Shown here in pieces: positions 4,632-8,162 of a DNA stretch of 8,162 bases. Where the stretch lies: assembly GCA_027297085.1 (NCBI GenBank), contig JAPUIL010000252.1, positions 1-8,162 on the forward strand, in the 5' to 3' direction. The stretch comes from Verrucomicrobiota bacterium. Lineage in GTDB: Bacteria > Verrucomicrobiota > Verrucomicrobiia > Opitutales > UBA2995. The notes below the pieces were generated by a model, which did no database searches, was not told the origin of the DNA, and saw nothing but the letters and a program-made list of their open reading frames with translations. Numbering within the stretch: the first letter of the stretch is position 1; every line of letters begins with the position of its first letter. A program made the translations under genes and the position numbers.

Positions 4632-7502
4632 ATGTTACATAGCCCAAAAAAGTCTTCACTCTTTTTATTACCTGCCGCTCTGTTGCTGTTAGGTACTGGC
4701 AAGTCTTTGGTTGCTCTCGAGGGTCTGGAGCATTTCGAAAAACAGATCCGGCCACTGTTGATGGATAATTGCATATCCTGCCACGGTCCTGGGAAACAGG
4801 ACGGTGGCTTGCGATTGGATGCGAAGGCTGGCTGGAAAGCAGGAGGAAAATCGGGTCCATCAATTGTGCCCGGTGACCTGGCGGCGAGTGCATTGGTCCA
4901 GGTGGTTCGGAAAAAGGGGGATTTCCAAACGCATCCCAAGCTTGAGTTATCCAAGGACGAGGTAACTGACATTGAATTATGGATACAGATGGGTGCACCT
5001 GATCCTCGCACAGGAAAAGTTAATCGCGAAGCGTTGCCGAACTATGAAAGGGCTAAGGATTTTTGGTCATTTCAACCGATTAAAAAACCGGCTGTTCCAT
5101 CAGTCAGCGATGAAGGCTGGGCTAGGGGAGCAATCGATAAATTTGTATTAACTGCCCAGGAAAAGAAAGGTTTGAAGCCGGTAGCTGACGCCAGCAGGAC
5201 CGAGCTGGCCCGGCGAGTTTATTTCGCATTGATCGGATTACCACCAACACCCGAACAGGTCGATACTTTTGTAGCGGACGAACGTCCGGATGCATTTGAG
5301 GACCTGGTGGATGAGCTGTTGTCATCTCCGCATTTCGGAGAACGCTGGGGCAGGCATTGGCTGGACGTGGCCCGCTTTGCTGAGTCGAGCGGGGGTGGAC
5401 GTACTCTGCTCTTCAAAGATGCCTGGCGATTTCGTGATTATGTAATCCAGAGTTTTAACGCCGACATGCCCTACGACCAGTTTGTCAGAGAACAGCTGGC
5501 GGGGGATTTACTTCCCTACGAATCAGCGGAGCAACGCAGCCGGCAAATTACTGCCACCGCGTTTCTCGCGCTCGGTCCGACAAACTACGAGCTGCAGGAT
5601 AAACAACTGCTGCGCTACGACGTTATCGACGAGCAGATTGATACTTTGGGAAAGGCTTTCATGGGTATGACCCTGGGCTGCGCCCGTTGCCATGATCATA
5701 AGTTCGATCCAGTGCCGACCGCGGACTATTACGCCATGGCCGGGATATTTAAAAGCACCCGAACGCTTTTCAATTACACTGACAACGTAGCTCGCTGGAT
5801 AGATACAAAACTCCCGCTCGATGGAGCCGAAGGCGAACAGCTTGCCAAAACCGAGGCGATGGCGAAAAAGTTGAGCGCTCACTTGAACGTCAAAAAGACA
5901 GAACTCAAACTACTCGATAAGAAGGGTGACTATGCCCCCAAAGCAGGAGAGCCGAAACCGGCAAGTCAGTTTGCCGGAATCGTTGTGGACGAAAGAGCTG
6001 CTAAGCAAGAGGGTGACTGGAAATTCTCCCAATACTCGCAAAACTATATTGGTGAGGGGTATTACCACGACGGGGATAATTACAAGGGAAACTCGTCTCT
6101 AACCTTCCGACCCACTATTCCATTTCCTGGACGCTATGAAGTTCGATTGGCCTATTCCGAGGCGAAGAACCGGTCCAGCCGGACTCCCGTCACCATCAGT
6201 CATGCCAAAGGAGAAACTTCCATTTTAGTAAATCAGCGGGAAGCACCTACCATTCATGGACGGTTATATTCGCTGGGCGAATTCTGGTTTGAGGAGGATA
6301 GCGATAATTACGTTCGAGTAGCTAATACTGACACAGATGGTTTTGTAGTAGTCGATGCCGTTCAATGGTTGCTGGCGGCCAACTACGCAGAAGTTGCCAG
6401 CCCAGAACAGGAGGCACACATCGCCGCCTTAATAGAGGAAGTCAAAACCCTGGAAGCAGAGCTAACGCCGCTGGAAGCAGAACTGAAGAAACGCCCCCTG
6501 GCGATGTCGGTTCTGGACGATACGAAAATCAGCGACTCAGCCATTCGCATTCGCGGAGAAGTGCACCGATTGGGCGAGTCCATCCCACGCGGATTTCTGC
6601 AAGTAGCCACATTGGGCGAAACTCCAAAATTGCCGGATACCGCCAGTGGCCGCCGGGAACTAGCAGAATGGATGGTCAGTCCCGAGCATCCGTTGACCTC
6701 TCGTGTGATGGCCAACCGTATCTGGAGCTGGTTGTTTGGCACTGGACTCGTTCGTAGTGTCGACAATTTGGGTACGACCGGAGAGCTGCCCTCGCATCCG
6801 GAGTTGCTCGATCACCTGGCTATTCGACTGCAGGAAAATGACTGGTCGATCAAAGCGACGGTGAAGGAGATTCTTTTATCACGCACTTGGCAGCTTTCCA
6901 GCAAAACCGACCCAAAAGCGACGGAACTGGATCCGGATAACCGGCTTCTGACTTCATATCCTCGACGTCGACTGGATGCGGAACAACTGCGCGATGCCAT
7001 TCTGGCCGTGAATGGAAAACTCGATCTGCAAATGTATGGACCGAACATTGAAGGTGCCGGCGAGATAAATGCCAATAGCACTGCCGCACAATTGATAGAA
7101 TACAATTATGTATTCAAAGATTCACGACGGAGTGTTTACACCCCTGCGTTCCGCGTAAAGCGCCATGAACTGTTTGAGCTGTTCGACTTTGGAAATGTCA
7201 ACTTTACCATGGGACAACGCAACACCAGCACCGTAGCCCTTCAGGCACTCTACATGCTGAACAATCCGTTCGTGATTGAGCAGTCCCGGCATGCCGCAGA
7301 GCTCCTGCTTGCAGAGGTGGAAAATCCGGAAGAACGCATCGATGTTGCCTTTCGAAGGACGCTGGGGCGGGTCCCTTCAGCCCAGGAGTGGTCGCTGGTG
7401 AACTCTTATCTTGAGGATGGACATTCCGGAGATTCTGTAGAAGATTGGGCTTCTGTTTTCCAAACGCTCTTCGGCTCCGTCGATTTCAGATATTTAAATT
7501 GA
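4632..7502 (+). CDS. Secreted cytochrome c / DUF1549 / Golvesin-like / DUF1553 protein
   Basis: Residue numbers count from the ATG at 4632. It follows TAGGA (4622-4626) at 5 bp and opens a Sec-type signal peptide (about 1-29: KKSS, then a Leu/Ala core), so the product is exported. A TTG at 4605 is also in frame but would add nine residues before the signal and has no ribosome site. Domains in order: a planctomycete-type cytochrome c domain (about 32-130) with haem motif CISCH at 47-51 and the conserved GGLRLD; DUF1549 (about 163-381) with HFGERWGRHWLDVARFAES and the invariant CARCHDHKFDP (350-360); a Golvesin/Xly-type beta-sandwich (about 446-581); a short Glu/Leu-rich coiled coil (587-621); and DUF1553 (about 671-926), including NRIWSWLFGTGLV and ALYMLNNPFV. 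The total of 956 residues suits the architecture. The reaction is unknown; the family is presumed periplasmic and redox-linked. The downstream DUF1501 gene is 22 bp away. Confidence 0.93.
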   Translation: MLHSPKKSSLFLLPAALLLLGTGKSLVALEGLEHFEKQIRPLLMDNCISCHGPGKQDGGLRLDAKAGWKAGGKSGPSIVPGDLAASALVQVVRKKGDFQTHPKLELSKDEVTDIELWIQMGAPDPRTGKVNREALPNYERAKDFWSFQPIKKPAVPSVSDEGWARGAIDKFVLTAQEKKGLKPVADASRTELARRVYFALIGLPPTPEQVDTFVADERPDAFEDLVDELLSSPHFGERWGRHWLDVARFAESSGGGRTLLFKDAWRFRDYVIQSFNADMPYDQFVREQLAGDLLPYESAEQRSRQITATAFLALGPTNYELQDKQLLRYDVIDEQIDTLGKAFMGMTLGCARCHDHKFDPVPTADYYAMAGIFKSTRTLFNYTDNVARWIDTKLPLDGAEGEQLAKTEAMAKKLSAHLNVKKTELKLLDKKGDYAPKAGEPKPASQFAGIVVDERAAKQEGDWKFSQYSQNYIGEGYYHDGDNYKGNSSLTFRPTIPFPGRYEVRLAYSEAKNRSSRTPVTISHAKGETSILVNQREAPTIHGRLYSLGEFWFEEDSDNYVRVANTDTDGFVVVDAVQWLLAANYAEVASPEQEAHIAALIEEVKTLEAELTPLEAELKKRPLAMSVLDDTKISDSAIRIRGEVHRLGESIPRGFLQVATLGETPKLPDTASGRRELAEWMVSPEHPLTSRVMANRIWSWLFGTGLVRSVDNLGTTGELPSHPELLDHLAIRLQENDWSIKATVKEILLSRTWQLSSKTDPKATELDPDNRLLTSYPRRRLDAEQLRDAILAVNGKLDLQMYGPNIEGAGEINANSTAAQLIEYNYVFKDSRRSVYTPAFRVKRHELFELFDFGNVNFTMGQRNTSTVALQALYMLNNPFVIEQSRHAAELLLAEVENPEERIDVAFRRTLGRVPSAQEWSLVNSYLEDGHSGDSVEDWASVFQTLFGSVDFRYLN

Positions 7503-7524
7503 AGTAATTAGGATACCTTTACCC

Positions 7525-8162
7525 ATGAACCCGAACCTCAAACCCATTTCCAGGCGTGACGCGCTACGCCACATGGCGTGTGGGTTTGGCTACATGGCCG
7601 CCGCAGGCATTGCCCAACAGGCAGCAGCTGCATCCAGAGGCTTAACCTCATCTATTAAAAATCCGCTCCTGGCGAAAGTCCCACATATAGTTCCGAAGGC
7701 CAAACGCGTTATCTTTCTTTTCATGGCGGGTGGGGTGAGTCAGGTCGACAGCTATGACTACAAGCCCCTGTTGTACAAGGATGATGGAAGAATGCTGGAT
7801 TTTACGGACCAGCGTATTCTAGCAAAGACGGGTATGGGCTCCAATCAGCGGGTAATGAAACCCCTGTGGGATTTTAAACAACGCGGCGAAAATGGAGCCT
7901 GGGTTTCCGAGCTGTTTCCTCATATGGCCAAGCACACCGACGAATATTGTATCATTCGTTCTATGCATACAGAAGGTGTCGCCCATGGACCCGCCACACT
8001 CTTTCTCCACACCGGTTCCACCAACCTCATTCGTCCCTCAATGGGCGCTTGGGTGAACTACGGATTGGGCACCGAAAACCAGGATATGCCCGGATTCGTC
8101 AGCTTGAGTCCTTCCATGGGTAATGGTGGTCCACGGAACTACGGCAACGCTTTCCTGCCCGC
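7525..8162 (+). CDS. DUF1501 family protein, 5' part, truncated by window end
   Basis: The frame opens at ATG 7525, 22 bp after the cytochrome-gene stop, and is still open after 212 codons at the window end. Full-length relatives are about 430-480 residues, so roughly half is visible. The N-terminus has a twin-arginine-like leader, SRRDALRH (9-16), followed by an Ala/Gly-rich stretch, suggesting Tat export as is usual for this family. Family hallmarks are KRVIFLFMAGGVSQVDSYDY (60-79), with an Asp at the position of a probable metal ligand; IIRSMHTEGVAHGPATLF (143-160); and RPSMGAWVNYGLG (170-182). DUF1501 is assigned to the alkaline-phosphatase/sulfatase-like fold, but its substrate is unknown. 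Only a weak AGGA (7510-7513), 11 bp upstream, could serve as ribosome site. Proximity implies co-transcription, and probably a joint role, with the cytochrome protein. Confidence 0.93.
   Translation, partial: MNPNLKPISRRDALRHMACGFGYMAAAGIAQQAAAASRGLTSSIKNPLLAKVPHIVPKAKRVIFLFMAGGVSQVDSYDYKPLLYKDDGRMLDFTDQRILAKTGMGSNQRVMKPLWDFKQRGENGAWVSELFPHMAKHTDEYCIIRSMHTEGVAHGPATLFLHTGSTNLIRPSMGAWVNYGLGTENQDMPGFVSLSPSMGNGGPRNYGNAFLP

Overview
The window looks like chromosomal DNA from a PVC-superphylum bacterium, most likely a verrucomicrobial (Opitutae-like) lineage, with a planctomycete as the alternative. The main clue is the adjacent gene pair at the right: a cytochrome-c/DUF1549/DUF1553 protein followed by a DUF1501 protein. 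This pairing is expanded in those phyla and uncommon elsewhere. The 726-residue Na+/solute symporter with a long C-terminal extension, and the palindromic intergenic repeats, fit the same origin. Base composition is moderate, and clear Shine-Dalgarno sites are scarce.

Layout: positions 2-280 hold the 3' end of an unrecognised + strand gene cut by the window edge. A 56-bp gap separates it from a convergent sodium:solute symporter gene on the - strand (337-2517). A 277-bp divergent intergenic region (2518-2794) carries degraded palindromic repeats. It leads into a + strand APC-superfamily amino-acid permease (2795-4294). A 337-bp non-coding stretch (4295-4631) contains a well-formed inverted-repeat element (4374-4478) and a candidate promoter with a perfect TATAAT. 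Next come a secreted multidomain cytochrome protein (4632-7502) and, 22 bp later, a DUF1501 protein (7525 to the window end, truncated) that probably shares its transcript.

How the genes may work together: the left half is uptake, with one Na+-coupled symporter and one amino-acid/polyamine-type permease, divergently arranged. The right half is an exported two-gene unit. Its first product carries a Sec signal, a haem c motif and a Golvesin/Xly-type beta-sandwich inserted between DUF1549 and DUF1553. Its partner carries a twin-arginine-like leader. Their biochemical role is not established. Membership of this widespread but poorly understood pair, the inserted putative carbohydrate-binding module, and the apparent loss of the usual distal Met ligand in the cytochrome domain are the most interesting points. 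I saw no tRNA, rRNA, CRISPR array, transposase gene or phage gene.
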